Source: Bedellia somnulentella (taxonomy: Eukaryota; Arthropoda; Insecta; Lepidoptera; Bedelliidae). Taken from it: a DNA stretch of 64,000 bases. The position numbers were made by a program, and so were the translations under genes. The stretch covers positions 15,333,213-15,397,212 of the forward strand of contig OY755183.1 of the NCBI GenBank assembly GCA_963576735.1, read 5' to 3'. The notes beneath the pieces were generated by a model, which saw only the letters and a program-made list of their open reading frames with translations, ran no database searches and was not told the DNA's origin. Of the stretch, positions 50,697 through 62,074 are shown piece after piece; position 1 is the first letter of the stretch; each line of letters starts with the position of its first letter.

Positions 50697-51207
50697 TGGT
50701 CACCTGGTGTTCAGAGTACCCCCGTTTTGCTTGGACAGTGTACTCATGTGATAGGAGGCAGGCCTACACCAATTTGTCTTTTCTAAATACATAATATGTG
50801 TGGTTTATTTATCACGGTTGTATCACGGATAGGGAAACATCCTGTCGTGGGGAAATCCACAAGGCTAAGTTGTACTTAGTCATGTGACAGTGTATTTGTA
50901 CACAACAGTGATAGGCCTATCCCTATCACGTGAGTTCACTGTCCATGCAAAACGTGGGTACTTTGTAACACCAAATGACAATGTCTCGTGATATTAGAAA
51001 GAAAGAAAGAAGAGACATTTATTCACATTTGAATTACAAGATAAATACCATACAGTTTATTTAAACATTAAAATAATAATAAAAATACATAAAAAACAAG
51101 TGATGAAGAAAATTATAAATTTAACAAATTTGAAAAGGTCCTGCCTGAATGTTCAGAAGTATTAGTACCTCTGGCAACCCTGGGGATGTATGGCGTGAAC
51201 GTTTGAG
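50697..51207 (+). repeat. Family B SINE, rearranged and interrupted
   Basis: An inverted piece (50697-50762) abuts a plus-strand body (50763-50995) whose 3' end continues at 51149-51207 after a (GAAA)n insertion. No tRNA head. Confidence 0.75.
50996..51146 (-). repeat. LINE 3' end with (GAAA)n nested in family B
   Basis: GAAAGAAAGAAAGAAGAGAC then A-rich sequence, same type as at 43257. Confidence 0.55.
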
Positions 51208-51214
51208 TCTTTTT

Positions 51215-52263
51215 TATGAATACAATAGTATCGTGTCTCTACACTCGATCGAATTAAGACAGTTAAAATTTTGACATTTCAATATTTTGATATATTTTAA
51301 ACAAAGGCTTTACTTTCATCGTTTTATTCGGTAATGAACCGTCGCGATGTGACACCCACCTCGAGACGTCAGCACGACTACATCGCTGCTGTCACGTGTG
51401 GGCGTCGCTAGCGGGTAGTAAATTGATTAATTTTGCAATCATTAATGTTGAAACCATGGCTATGATTACGGTTAACCATTTAAATTCTTATAAATATATA
51501 ATAGTCGGGATTAAACAACGAATATTTTAAATATCTTACGTGATAAGTTTTGGCACACCTACCGGTGCCGTGGTCACGGGCCGACTCTGAAATTTAAAAT
51601 ATTCGTTGGTTGATCCCGATTATTATGTATTTATAATGTCTACAAACCCAAGAGAATTTAAAAAGTGCATTATAATTCTTATTCAAAACAATGGATGTAC
51701 CAGTACATCAGGAATCAGCTAGAAAGAATGTATCAATTGGGGACAAAATAAACAGGGTCAATATGTACGAAAAATCGGACTTTCAAATGAAAAGAACAAG
51801 ATAAGTATAAATAGATTAATGATTGTTAAATCTGCCTGAGATAAAACTGTCTCCTGCAATGGAAACCCTCGGCATATAAAGTAATTGTTCATTTAAGGGT
51901 TAAACTTATGTAAACATATGACCTACTATGATATAAATAATTACCCTATATAATCTAATGGTACAGTGTTTGGATCATAGGCTCTAAAGAGAAGAGATCT
52001 TCGGAAGGTAACCACAAAAGTCCAGATAGACACTATGTTGCAGGTTTAAATCACTCGACAATCCAAAAAAAGTACTCCGTGTTTCAGAGGGCACCTTAAG
52101 CTGTTGGTCCCAGCTACAAAGTAATCGTAAGTCTACCAACCCACGCTTGGCTAGCATGGTGGACTATGGCCAAATTAATTATATACATTACCCTGTATCT
52201 CTGGCGCTCGATGGGGACATACATGGTCTGTTATGAAATATTTATTTTCTAGAATCGAAACAA
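51215..52263. other. Interval without a gene; holds an inverted repeat
   Basis: 51498-51532 and 51592-51626 are 35 bp inverted arms (core AACGAATATTTTAAAT) with a 59 bp loop containing CCGGTGCCGTGGTCACGGGC. The remainder is AT-rich and unremarkable. Confidence 0.7.
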
Positions 52264-52612
52264 ACATAACATAAACGTTCACGCCGTTTATCCCCGAAGG
52301 GGTTGGCAGAGGTACCAATGCTTCTGAACTCACATGGCAGCACCATCTAGTGTCCAGAGAAGGTACCCATGTTTTGCTTAGACAGTGTACTCACGTGATA
52401 GGGGGCAGGCCTATCGCCGTTTTGTACGGATACACTGTACAACTCAGCCATGTGGGTTTCCTCACGATGTTTTCCCTCACCGTTAACAACCATGATAAAT
52501 TAACCACACTTATGACTTTAGAAAAGACAAATTGGTGTAGGCCCGACCCCGGATTGGAACTCAAGCCCTTCTGTTTACGGGCGGGTGTTCTACCCACTGG
52601 ACTATCATGTCG
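52264..52612 (-). repeat. tRNA-derived SINE (family B), full length
   Basis: A box TAGTCCAGTGGG (complement of 52593-52604), B box GTTCCAATCC (complement of 52551-52560) and a complete body to the ATGTTATG-type tail at left. Confidence 0.85.
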
Positions 52613-52715
52613 TACAAAACAAATTGTAAAATATTATCCTGTTAATATTATAAATGTGAAAGTTTTGGTGTTTATATGTTTGTGCATTTGACCCAAACAG
52701 GCTCCTCAAGCACAT

Positions 52716-54158
52716 ATTCATATTCATATTCATATTCATATTTATTTATTGCTTCATGTGGTATACATAGGTGGTACAATTTATAGAAGTAGCCGTAACA
52801 TGAGCCCTGCAAGGGCACTGCAATGTCTTAAAATAATTAACAAAAGAACATTTAAATTTAAACATTAGATAACAAAGATTAGCTTAAATAACTAGGTGTC
52901 TTAATAATAATATATATTTTTTGTTATATGTATTGCGTTAATTATATGTGTGTGTGTGACTAGGTAGTTATATGTGAGGTAGGTTGTTTGGAGTAATTAT
53001 GTGTGTGTTTATAGAATGTCAGTCAACTTACGGATATCAGTCTTGTAGAAAATCATTAACAGAGTAAAAGCATTTTTGAACGAGGTACAGCTTTACCTGT
53101 CGTATTTTTGATGTTTTACTAGTGGCCGTAACTATTTTATTAGCATCTATTTTGTTATATATCTGGACGCACATAGCGAAGGGACCAGAGTGAACTAGTT
53201 GTAGGGTAGAGGTGGGATTTGCTAATCTATGTTTAGGTCTTAGGTTTGGTGGACGCGAATAATTTGGGAAAAGCTCTAGGTGGTTTGTGACAAATTTATA
53301 TACTTCAAGGATATATATACATGGTAAGGTGAGAATGTGGTATGCAATAAAGTAATTCCTGCAACTTTGCATTGTGTCGATATTCGCTAGTATTCTAATG
53401 CAACGTTTTTGGAGGATGAATAGCTTACTGAAGTCCGTACTGTTACCCCAGAGCACTATCCCATACTGTAACCTAGAGTGTGCATAAGCATGGTATGCGC
53501 TAAGGGAAGCTTTTAAGTCGGTGGTTTTTTTCAGTTCTAAGAGAGCATAGGAAAAACTGGAAAGTTTTGAAGCTGTGCTGTTTATATGACTTTTCCAGTT
53601 TAGATGACTGTCTATATTGATTCCTAGTAGCGAAAAAGTGTCTACGGTTTTGATCTCAGTGTTTTTATATGTGTAGTTAATATTTAAAGGTGTTTTTTGA
53701 TAGGGTCGGAACTGCATTAATTTAGTCTTTGTAAAGTTGATGTCTAGGTTGTGGTCGTGTAGCCATGATAAAATGTTGTCGAATGTTTGGTCTAGAGTGC
53801 GAGTAAGGTTTGTCAAGTTTTTGCAGGGGATCACTAGTGATGTGTCGTCTGCAAAAAGGGAACATGGGGTATCTATTATTTTTGGGAGGTCATTAATATA
53901 AATTAAAAACAGGATACAGCTTATGTTGGAGCCTTGTGGAATAGAACTTGTTAGTTTTGCTATTTCAGATTTTACCATATATAACCTGCCAGTTGGTTGG
54001 TCATAATTTTCAATTTCGACATATTGTGATCTGTTGGTAAGGAATGACTCGAACCAAGCGAGTGGAGTACCTCTAACGCCTATCCCTGATAGCTTGTCCA
54101 GAAGAATATTGTGAAGAACCCTATCGTATGCTTTGCTCATGTCAACGAGGATGCCGAT
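52716..54158 (-). mobile_element. LINE (Jockey/CR1 group), 5'-truncated
   Basis: Minus-strand element: RT coding at right, AT-rich 3' UTR, tail of (GAATAT)n repeats at 52716-52742. The 5' end is cut near the RT active-site block. Confidence 0.85.
53037..54140 (-). CDS. LINE reverse transcriptase, C-terminal part (367 aa)
   Basis: The frame continues upstream of the first Met as GILVDMSKAYDRV, the first catalytic aspartate block. SIPQGSNISCILFLIYINDL follows (IPQG 67-70) and the catalytic FADDTSL (96-102). The thumb and C-terminal Cys/His-poor region (LKASLSAYHAYAHSRLQYGI) is complete to the stop. Endonuclease and the first RT blocks are missing. The frame is undamaged, so insertion was recent. 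Not related at the sequence level to the 880-aa LINE further right beyond shared RT motifs. Confidence 0.85.
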   Translation of the reverse strand: MSKAYDRVLHNILLDKLSGIGVRGTPLAWFESFLTNRSQYVEIENYDQPTGRLYMVKSEIAKLTSSIPQGSNISCILFLIYINDLPKIIDTPCSLFADDTSLVIPCKNLTNLTRTLDQTFDNILSWLHDHNLDINFTKTKLMQFRPYQKTPLNINYTYKNTEIKTVDTFSLLGINIDSHLNWKSHINSTASKLSSFSYALLELKKTTDLKASLSAYHAYAHSRLQYGIVLWGNSTDFSKLFILQKRCIRILANIDTMQSCRNYFIAYHILTLPCIYILEVYKFVTNHLELFPNYSRPPNLRPKHRLANPTSTLQLVHSGPFAMCVQIYNKIDANKIVTATSKTSKIRQVKLYLVQKCFYSVNDFLQD

Positions 54159-54251
54159 AATGTATATAAATGAAATTTGTCAGAATGCCAGATAATGACC
54201 CAAATTATAACATAGGATACTTTTTATCCCGGAAAAAATACATACATAAAT

Positions 54252-54440
54252 ATAGGTATACGCCACCGTCGCTCTGCCAATTGAGCTACCGTGAAAATGG
54301 CGCTGGCAGCCATTGTACATAGTCACGGTATAGCATACCCGAGGTCGCGGGTTAGATTCCTACCGGTGTCGAAATTTTTTTTCCTTTATTTTATTAGTAA
54401 AAATCCCCTCATGAGTTTTTCATGAACAAAAAGATTTAAA
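54252..54440. repeat. Family C tRNA-module element, degraded
   Basis: Left tRNA half (TCTGCCAATTGAGCTACCGT, minus) and right T-arm half (GAGGTCGCGGGTTAGATTCC, plus) around GGCGCTGGCAGCCATT; most of the centre is lost. Ends CCCCTCATGAGTTTTTCATG. Confidence 0.7.
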
Positions 54441-54447
54441 TTAAATT

Positions 54448-54682
54448 ACATACATACATACATGAACTCACGGCTATAAAACCCTAGAAGGGGTAACCAG
54501 AGCTAAGGAATCAGAATTCCTAAGCCATTTTTGGAAAGTTTAGTGGGGAAAAGATGGTAAAATAAAGGTGTTGGTGATGGGTCTCCAACCGCATCGCCCA
54601 AAAATTCCTCAAAAGCCCCAAAACCGTTAGTCGCCTCTTACGTACACCTACCGGAAGAAATGGGGTAGTGCTATTCCAAGCC
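54448..54682 (-). repeat. Family A repeat (A1)
   Basis: 5' end degraded (CCAAGCCAAATC). A GTCGGGTCAGCTAGTATA retroelement end follows at 54764. Confidence 0.8.
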
Positions 54683-55016
54683 AAATCTAAATATTCACGC
54701 CTGATTGAATCAAGAGTACCGGAAAAAATGTCTTAATAAGCAAATCTGACAGTACGAAGTCTGTCGGGTCAGCTAGTATAGATTAGACACAGATAAATTT
54801 ACTATAACGGTTTAACTGAAATTATAACTTCGTGTATTCTCTACGATGAGAATTTTAATGCATTCAACAGATCCTAATTAAATTATAATCTCTTCTGTCT
54901 CGAGGAGCTAGAACAATGGACGTTCTAGTACAAAGTGCATAAAGTTTTTGTATGCCTAGCCTATACTTTGCTGAAATTATATTCTAGTTCAAATATAATA
55001 GACTAGGAAACACTTT

Positions 55017-55154
55017 CGCCCGATTTCTGAATTGAGTATTCAAGCTGAGAACGACTTAAGTATCGTTTTGTCTCATTCTGTTGTCAAGATTTCAATGCGA
55101 CAGAACGATACTTAAGTTGTTCTCAGCTGGAATACTCAATTCAGAAATCGGGCG
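55017..55154. other. Long hairpin (51 bp arms)
   Basis: CGCCCGATTTCTGAATTGAG... (55017-55067) and its complement (55104-55154) differ at two positions; loop 36 bp. Possibly a minimal palindromic MITE. 55155-55992 holds only a CCGGATA-rich palindrome (TCCGGATATCCGGA near 55810). Confidence 0.8.
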
Positions 55155-55992
55155 TTTATCGTTCATAATTTAATTCATTTTCGAATACAGTTCTTGAATA
55201 TACTAACAGGTATCTTTCTGCCTACGTATACTTACATAACAACTTGAAACTCCAACGGATGAAGCTATAACTTACAAATTTGGAATTTCTCAAGAACTTT
55301 TTGAAGTTGAGTGGAGCAATGAGTCTTCGATAAAAGATTGTTGCACATTGCCTAACAAATCTACTGAAAAATTCCAATAGACTTGCTTTGTGCATAACTC
55401 TTAAATTATTTTGTTAGTGATATAAGCTATTCAAAGCCGACCATACACAGCTCAATATAAACCAAAACTTATTCTCAGTTCTTATTTTAAGTTTGTATTT
55501 CAGTTTATTCTATTTTTAACGGATTACGACAGTATATTCACGACCTATATAGTTTCGTGACTATCAGTCATCTGATAACAAGTTTGAGTACGAGGGTTTG
55601 ATTTTGAATGCGTTTAAATCGTCTTGGCAAGTATGTATTCACATAAGTTTTGATCACACAAAGATCGCATGCCCCATTTCACTTTGCATACAAACTTCAC
55701 CGCGATCCCGTACTGAGTAAACTAGCCAAGTTGCTCTATTGGGAGTTCTAACGACATTCATTTACTAGAGCTAAATTGTCACGACGGATTACCGGATATA
55801 ACCGGTATCCGGATATCCGGATTACTGTGACCGGTGTTGCGTAAAACATTGGATAATCATTTTAGTACAATTGAATTAAATCGTTAATTACTTGTATGTG
55901 TTTATTATTATAATAATCTCGTGTCATCTGTAATGATTCGACAGATTTTAGTTATGTTTGTTTGTTACTATTATACATACACACGTATATTT

Positions 55993-56200
55993 GCCTTGTA
56001 GTGCCGGCTTAGAATTTCGCTACCCCTTTCTACCCACGGGTGTCGTAAGAGGCGATTAAGGGTATTGAGGCTTTTATTGGATTTTTGGGCGATGCGGTAG
56101 GAAACCCATCACCAAAAACCTTTATTTTTACGGCTGAGGAATTTATAATTCCTTAGCTCTGGCTACCCCTTCTAGGGAAATATAGCCGTGAGTATATGTA
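55993..56200 (+). repeat. Family A repeat (A3) with internal deletion
   Basis: Goes from CCTTTATTTTTA directly to CGGCTGAGG. An inverted fragment (AGCCAGAGCAAGAAACTCCT) follows to about 56290. Confidence 0.8.
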
Positions 56201-56273
56201 GCCAGAGCAAGAAACTCCTCTGCCACATTTGTAAGTTGGTAGGGGACAAGATGGTAGAAAGAAGGAATCGTTA

Positions 56274-58916
56274 GTGATGGTGATCCAATCGAATCGACCA
56301 AAAAGGACTAAGAATTTAAATCTTTTTTTGTTCATGAAAACCTCATGTGGGGATTATTACTTAAGTGTGCGGTTGACAGCTATTAAGGTGTCTTTAGATG
56401 AAAATAAGTGTATGATGATATTCAGTGTGTATATGCCCACCGATACTACTGAGAACCTTCCTGAATATACGGACTGCTTAAGTGAGATTAGTGCGATTGT
56501 TGCAAATAGTGATGTGGAAGCTGTCTTTGTACTAGGTGACTTAAATGCTCATCCTGGTGAGCCCTTCTCTAATGAACTATTAGACTTTTGTGCGGATCAA
56601 CAATGGCAGTGTGCGGATATGGAACTTTTACCGGCTGATACGTACACGTATGTGAGTGAGATACACGGCTGCCGGCGCTGGCTGGATCACTGTGTCGTCA
56701 CGCAGGCAGCAAGGACTACTATTACTAGTATTGCTGTAGCCTATGATTTGTTTGTTTCTGACCACCTACCTATTTTTGTAAATTGCTTACTGAATGTAAT
56801 TAAACCAAAAGTAACAAAAGTAACTATAGGTCATTCGCATAGTAATAAAGTCATTTGGGGTTTTAGGGATAAGGAGCAAATTGATAGCTTTCATAATTTT
56901 TGTAACAGTGAATTGAGGCTGATTGATTTTCCGCAGGAATTTACCAAGTGTGCGGACAAACACTGTAACAATCAGGATCATAGGCTAGTTCTTGATAAAT
57001 TGTATAAGGATATAATAACTATCTTGTCGGAATCTGCTGTTCAAACACATAACGAGAGAGTTGTTAATGTAGATAAAAATAAAAGGACTAGGGTAGTAGG
57101 GTGGAACCGGCATGTTAGAGACGCGCACTGGCAGGCTAGGCTAAATTATAATTCATGGCTCTGGCATGGTTCGCCTAAAACCGGTCGTATATATGATTTA
57201 ATGTGTACCTCGCGAAAAATATTTAAAAGTCGTCTTTTATGGTGTCAAAAACACCAGGAGCAGATAAAGCTAGACATAATAACTTCACATCGCGCAGCTA
57301 ACAATTTTAGTAGGTTTTGGAAAGAGACGAACAAGTTAAGTCTAAAACCGAGCCTGCCTGTGAGCGTGGGGGGTGCTAATGAGCCTGTATCAATTGCAAA
57401 CATGTTTTTAGAGCACTTTAAAGTGGATCCTCCTTTGGGACGTTCCAAACAGTCGGTTGATGTGAGGGCCTGTAGTGATTCGGATCTAATTACTTTCTCT
57501 GCGAAACAAGTCGCGAATATTATTCGAACAATGACGCGTGGTAAATCTCCGGGTCACGATGGGCTGAGCATTGAACACCTGCAGCATGCCGGAGTCCACC
57601 TGCACCGAGTACTAGCCATGTTCTATACCCTATGCATGAGACATTCTTATCTACCTACTGCGCTCATGCAAACAATTGTCGTTCCCATTATAAAAAACAA
57701 AACGGGGGACGTAACTGATAAGAACAATTATCGTCCTATATCCTTGGCTACAGTCCTGGCGAAGGTGCTTGACGGACTTCTAGACTCCCTTCTTGATAAA
57801 TATCTCCACCTCCATGATGCACAGTTTGGGTTCCGCCGGGGTCTATCAACTGAGAGTGCTATACTGAGCCTGAAGCACACAGTACAATATTACACGCAGC
57901 GTAGGACGACCGTGTATGCGTGTTTCCTAGACCTATCACGAGCGTTCGACACTGTGTCCTACGATGTGCTTTGGGACAAGCTGCGGGGGAGGGATGTGCC
58001 GGCGGAACTGTTATGCATTTTCCAGTTTTGGTATGGAAATCAAGATAACCGGGTTAGGTGGGACAATAAAGTTTCTGAGTCTTTCAGGCTGGGGTGTGGA
58101 GTAAGACAAGGTGGACTTACGTCCCCCAAACTGTTTAACCTGTATATAAATGACCTGATCGTTGGGCTCAGCAGCAGGCGCATCGGATGTCGCGTGGATG
58201 ATGTTACTATAAATAACATCAGTTACGCTGACGATATGGTCTTGCTGACACCATCAGTCAGAGCTCTGAATGATCTGCTTCATATGTGTGAAGAGTACGC
58301 TCTGAAGCACGGTTTGGCGTATAATCATAAGAAGAGCGAGTACATGGTCTTTAGGGCTGTCGGTGGAAAGATTCCTGATCATGTTCCAACAATTAAATTA
58401 AATGGTGTTGAGCTTAAGCGAGTGTACCAATTTAAATATCTAGGACACTTTATTACTGACGACCTTAAGGACCATGCAGATATAGAGAGGGAACGTAGGG
58501 CGATGGCAGTCAGGTGTAATATGCTGGTACGCAGGTTTGCGCGTTGTAGTCAGTCTGTTAAAATAACACTGTTTAAATCTTACTGTCAAGTCTTCTACAC
58601 GTGCAGCCTGTGGGCCAGCTTTACACAAAAGGCTGTCAACGCTCTACGCGTTCAGTACAATAATGGATTCAGAATGTTGTTGGGGCTGCCTCGATTCTGC
58701 AGCGCATCTGGCATGTTTGCCGAGGCGCGTACTGATGACTTTTACGCGATAATGCGCAAAAAGGCAGCGTCATTGCTCTGCAGAGTTCGGGCTAGCTCTA
58801 ACTCCATTCTGAAAACCATCGCTGGAAGGTACGACTCGCCAATCTTTCGTCATCTCTCCAATGTATTGGTTAGGGGGAATGAGGGGCAAATTTATAGAAA
58901 CTTATTTTATCATTAA
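56274..58916 (+). CDS. LINE endonuclease-reverse transcriptase (880 aa frame)
   Basis: Native LINE protein starts around residue 30 (base 56362); the first residues are repeat DNA read through. The AP-like endonuclease shows GDLNAH (88-93) and the C-terminal SDHLP (162-166); its N-terminal catalytic part is missing. The RT domain (about 420-735) has NNYRPISLATVLAKVL (485-499), FLDLSRAFD (551-559), GVRQGGLTSPKLFNLYINDL (609-628) and the catalytic YADD (651-654), followed by YNHKKSEYMVF and FKYLGHFITDD. The frame has no internal stop and all visible RT catalytic aspartates are intact. Without a full endonuclease it is unlikely to jump by itself. Confidence 0.88.
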   Translation: MMVIQSNRPKRTKNLNLFLFMKTSCGDYYLSVRLTAIKVSLDENKCMMIFSVYMPTDTTENLPEYTDCLSEISAIVANSDVEAVFVLGDLNAHPGEPFSNELLDFCADQQWQCADMELLPADTYTYVSEIHGCRRWLDHCVVTQAARTTITSIAVAYDLFVSDHLPIFVNCLLNVIKPKVTKVTIGHSHSNKVIWGFRDKEQIDSFHNFCNSELRLIDFPQEFTKCADKHCNNQDHRLVLDKLYKDIITILSESAVQTHNERVVNVDKNKRTRVVGWNRHVRDAHWQARLNYNSWLWHGSPKTGRIYDLMCTSRKIFKSRLLWCQKHQEQIKLDIITSHRAANNFSRFWKETNKLSLKPSLPVSVGGANEPVSIANMFLEHFKVDPPLGRSKQSVDVRACSDSDLITFSAKQVANIIRTMTRGKSPGHDGLSIEHLQHAGVHLHRVLAMFYTLCMRHSYLPTALMQTIVVPIIKNKTGDVTDKNNYRPISLATVLAKVLDGLLDSLLDKYLHLHDAQFGFRRGLSTESAILSLKHTVQYYTQRRTTVYACFLDLSRAFDTVSYDVLWDKLRGRDVPAELLCIFQFWYGNQDNRVRWDNKVSESFRLGCGVRQGGLTSPKLFNLYINDLIVGLSSRRIGCRVDDVTINNISYADDMVLLTPSVRALNDLLHMCEEYALKHGLAYNHKKSEYMVFRAVGGKIPDHVPTIKLNGVELKRVYQFKYLGHFITDDLKDHADIERERRAMAVRCNMLVRRFARCSQSVKITLFKSYCQVFYTCSLWASFTQKAVNALRVQYNNGFRMLLGLPRFCSASGMFAEARTDDFYAIMRKKAASLLCRVRASSNSILKTIAGRYDSPIFRHLSNVLVRGNEGQIYRNLFYH

Positions 58917-59290
58917 TTGAGTTTTAGGATTGATTTAATTTAATTTTTAATGTGATCTATATTGTAATTTATTTTCATTTTGTTTTGATTTAAATCGTAA
59001 TTTATTTTATTTTATTTTAATTGGATGTAATTGTTAATTAAATTTCATTTTAATTTTTAATACTAATATAGCTCTTAAGTGTTACTAATACAAATGGATC
59101 CATTGTTATCTGAAATAAATAAATTATTATTATTATTATATTAAATAAAGGAAAGAAAAAAATGGACACAGGCGGGATTCGAACCCGCAACCTTGGCAAG
59201 AGCGACGCACGGGGGCGTATACCCGAGGTCGGGGGTTCGAATTCCGCCTGAGTCGACATTTTTCTTTCCTTTATTTATTCTTTATTTATA
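56326..59290 (-). repeat. Family C tRNA-module element split by a LINE
   Basis: Left piece 56326-56361 (CATGAAAACCTCATGTGGGG, GATTATTACT); right piece 59141-59290 (AAATAAAGGAAAG, tRNA-like halves with GGCGGGATTCGAACCCGC and GAGGTCGGGGGTTCGAATTC). Elsewhere in the window these two pieces are adjacent. Confidence 0.8.
56362..59140 (+). mobile_element. LINE (CR1/L2/Rex1-like), nearly full length
   Basis: One long frame with endonuclease and RT, then an AT-rich 3' UTR and a (TTA)n tail at 59123-59140. 5' end truncated inside the endonuclease. Clade assignment is tentative. Confidence 0.85.
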
Positions 59291-59307
59291 AGTACTTAGA
59301 ATGTGCC

Positions 59308-59368
59308 ATACCCTTAGTCAGCAGGGTAGAAAGTCGTAGTGACATTCTAAGCCGGCACTAAACGGCAA
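59308..59368 (-). repeat. Family A repeat, 5' fragment (A3)
   Basis: CCCTTAGTCAGCAGGGTAG to CGGCACTAAACGGC. The following 59369-60096 has a CCCCGGCTTCGCTCGGGTG retroelement motif at 59831 and no gene. Confidence 0.7.
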
Positions 59369-60096
59369 CTTCTTTTACTATAATGTAAAAGTAAAAAACA
59401 ATCTAAGCTTATGTTGTTTATTTTACAAAGTGGTTTAACCATCTGAATTGGCTAAAGCTGGCGAGTTAGCTAGTTAGCTATAATTCTGAATCTCTTCACT
59501 TTAGTAATAGTTAATATCCTAATTGGATCCTGTCTAGCTCTCGCGAATATACGAATAAGAATATTATACGATATTGCATCGGTAAGCGCTGGCCCGGTTT
59601 TATCTTTTATCAATTATTTTCAACCTTGTTTATAGTTCAGTAAAGTTGAAAGTCGTAGTTTAAATAAGTCTTTTAGACTTGTAAAAGTAGAGGATTAAAT
59701 TGATTGGCTGATCGTCATGGCTATATCAAAATGGATAATGAAACTTTCTTATGATTATGATACACATTAAAACTTGAAAGTTCTTAAATTAATCTATTGA
59801 GATCTGAAAATATTTATGTACTAGATGAAACCCCGGCTTCGCTCGGGTGAAATATGACTCTTAATACACATCTAGGTACAAATGTAGGTAGATACTTCTG
59901 TAGTCATCGGTTCCCAAGGAATATTAAAGGTAAGGCGATGATTCGTATACTTACATGCCTACTAAATTTACCATCTTTACGTCTTCGTAAAGCGCTCCAA
60001 AATGATAGAGTAGGTATTATCAAACAACAAAAGAGACTTTGATACGAACAATGAAAGATTTTATGAAATACTTGCGATTTTCGGCATAATGCATAT

Positions 60097-60350
60097 GCTG
60101 TGTAGTGTCGGCTTAGAATAACACTACCCCATTTCAACCCGTGGGTGATCGTTAGAGGCGACTAAGGGTATAGGGGCTTTTTAAGTGATTTATGGGCGAT
60201 GTGGTTGGAGACCCGTCACCAAAAACATTTATTATTACCATCTTTTCCCCAATCAACTTCCAAAAGTGGCTGAGGAATTTCTCATTCCAAAGCTCTGGCT
60301 ACCCCGTTAAGGGATTTATAGCCGTGAGTATATGTATGTATGTATGTATG
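60097..60350 (+). repeat. Family A repeat (A2), near consensus
   Basis: 18 bp target duplication with two differences: TTTCGGCATAATGCATAT (60079-60096) and TTTCGGCATAATGTGTAT (60351-60368). Tail (TATG)4. Confidence 0.9.
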
Positions 60351-60537
60351 TTTCGGCATAATGTGTATAATCAGAACAAATAGATACAAATAGAGACGCA
60401 GAAACTGTCATTGCTATCTCGAATAGATATGTCAGTCATGAATTAGCTACTGAATTCGAACAAACGTGTAAAAGTTCCTGCTGGCGCTAGGCTGATTGCA
60501 GTTTAGAAGTCCGCGCACTACACTGAGGTACCATTGA

Positions 60538-61397
60538 AAGTAATATTTGTGGTTAATTTAACATGGTTGGTAACAGTGAGGAAAAACATTGTGTGACAGT
60601 GTATTCGTAAAAAAACCGGCCAAGTGCGAGTCGGATCGCGCACTAAGGGTTCCGTACTATCATATATATAGAAAATCCCGTTTGTGTGAAAATCATAGGA
60701 GCCAAATTAGGTAAGTAATTTGATTTATGACGTTTAAAAATAGAACTACGGGCTAGATCTCATTCAAACCAATTTTCGTTAGTAGTTTGTATAGTAATAC
60801 ACATCATATATTTTTTTCAGTATTATCATGCCCATATTTTAGAAGTTACGGGGGGGGGGACACACATTTTAGCACTTTGAAAAAGTCTCTCGCGCAAACT
60901 ATTCAGTTTTGAAAAAAATGATATAAGAAACCTCAACATCATTTTCAAATACCTTTTGATAGAAACCCCACACGTATAGGTTTGATGAAAAAAAAAATTT
61001 TGAGTTTCAGTTCTATGTATGGGGAACCCTAAAAATTTTGGTTTTTTTTTCAGATTTTATTTTAAAATCTTAATGCGGTTTACAGAATACATCTACGCAC
61101 CAATTTCCAATAATGTAGTTCTTATAGTTTCGGAATAAACTGGCTGTGACATACGGACGGACGGACGGACGGACGGACAGACAGACAGACATGACGAATC
61201 TATAAGGGTCCCGTTTTTGCCATTTGGCTACGGAACCCTAAAAACGGTGATTGGCCTATCCCCTATCACGTGAGTATACTGACCAGGCAAAGCGTTGGTA
61301 TTTTGAACACCAGGTGACAATGTCACATGATGTTCAGAAGTATAAGTCCCTCTGCCAACCACTTCGGGAATATACGATGTGAACGTTTGAGTTAAGT
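60538..61397 (+). repeat. Family B SINE split by a later insertion
   Basis: Pieces 60538-60614 and 61241-61397 join at the family's GTGTATTCGTA / CGGTGATAGGCC point. Confidence 0.8.
60615..61240 (+). mobile_element. Lepidopteran repeat CCGGCCAAGTGCGAGTCGG ... GGCTACGGAACCCTAAAAA
   Basis: A widespread lepidopteran element type with (ACGG)n(ACAG)n at 61153-61189 close to its 3' end. TAAAAA on both sides is a likely short target duplication. No coding frame. Confidence 0.75.
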
Positions 61398-61778
61398 TTT
61401 ATCATTTTCATCCTAGCGTAGAGGTTCTATTCATGTCACTATTCATTTTGAAATACAGCCTATACGGTCCGAGGTAGAGCCTCCACGTTACGCATACACG
61501 GTGCCCCAGTAATTACTTTTGTGAAAAGTTATTTGACGCTGCCACAGCATACTTACAATGGCCGCTCTACAAAGCATTTCAATTGGGTCTATCTTTGTGT
61601 TCTTTGTTGGTTTAATAGTGAAAATATATGTATTGTTACAGAAATTGTAATATATTTGAATGTGCTCAATACGTTTAATTTTGGTATCACACATCATAGT
61701 TGATTTTTCCTCGCTAAAAATATTCGGCTATTCTTCTTCTCTTCGGCTCAATTCTTATACTTAGTGTAGTGTATTTGT

Positions 61779-61945
61779 TGCCTGCCCCCTATCACGTGAG
61801 TACACTGTCCAAGCAAAACGTGGGTACCTTCTCTGGACACTTGATGGCGCTGCCATGTGAGTTCAGAAGTATTGATACCTCTGCCAACCCCTTCGGGGAT
61901 AAACGGCGTGAACGTTTATGGTTATGTTATGTTTATGTATTTGTT
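61779..61945 (+). repeat. Family B SINE, 3' part
   Basis: Starts CCCCTATCACGTGAGTACAC and ends ATGGTTATGTTATG. Has the GACACTTGATGGCGCTGCCA variant also seen, inverted, at 44300 and 52340. The preceding 61398-61778 shows no gene. Confidence 0.8.
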
Positions 61946-62074
61946 TCTTTCTGCTCTTAAAATTCTTTAATATTTGAATAAAAAACAATTATACTGAAAC
62001 ATAACTTACTGAGCAAACAAACATAAAAACCAAAAAATCTTAAACATAGTTCTAATACCACATACTTTCTTTCA

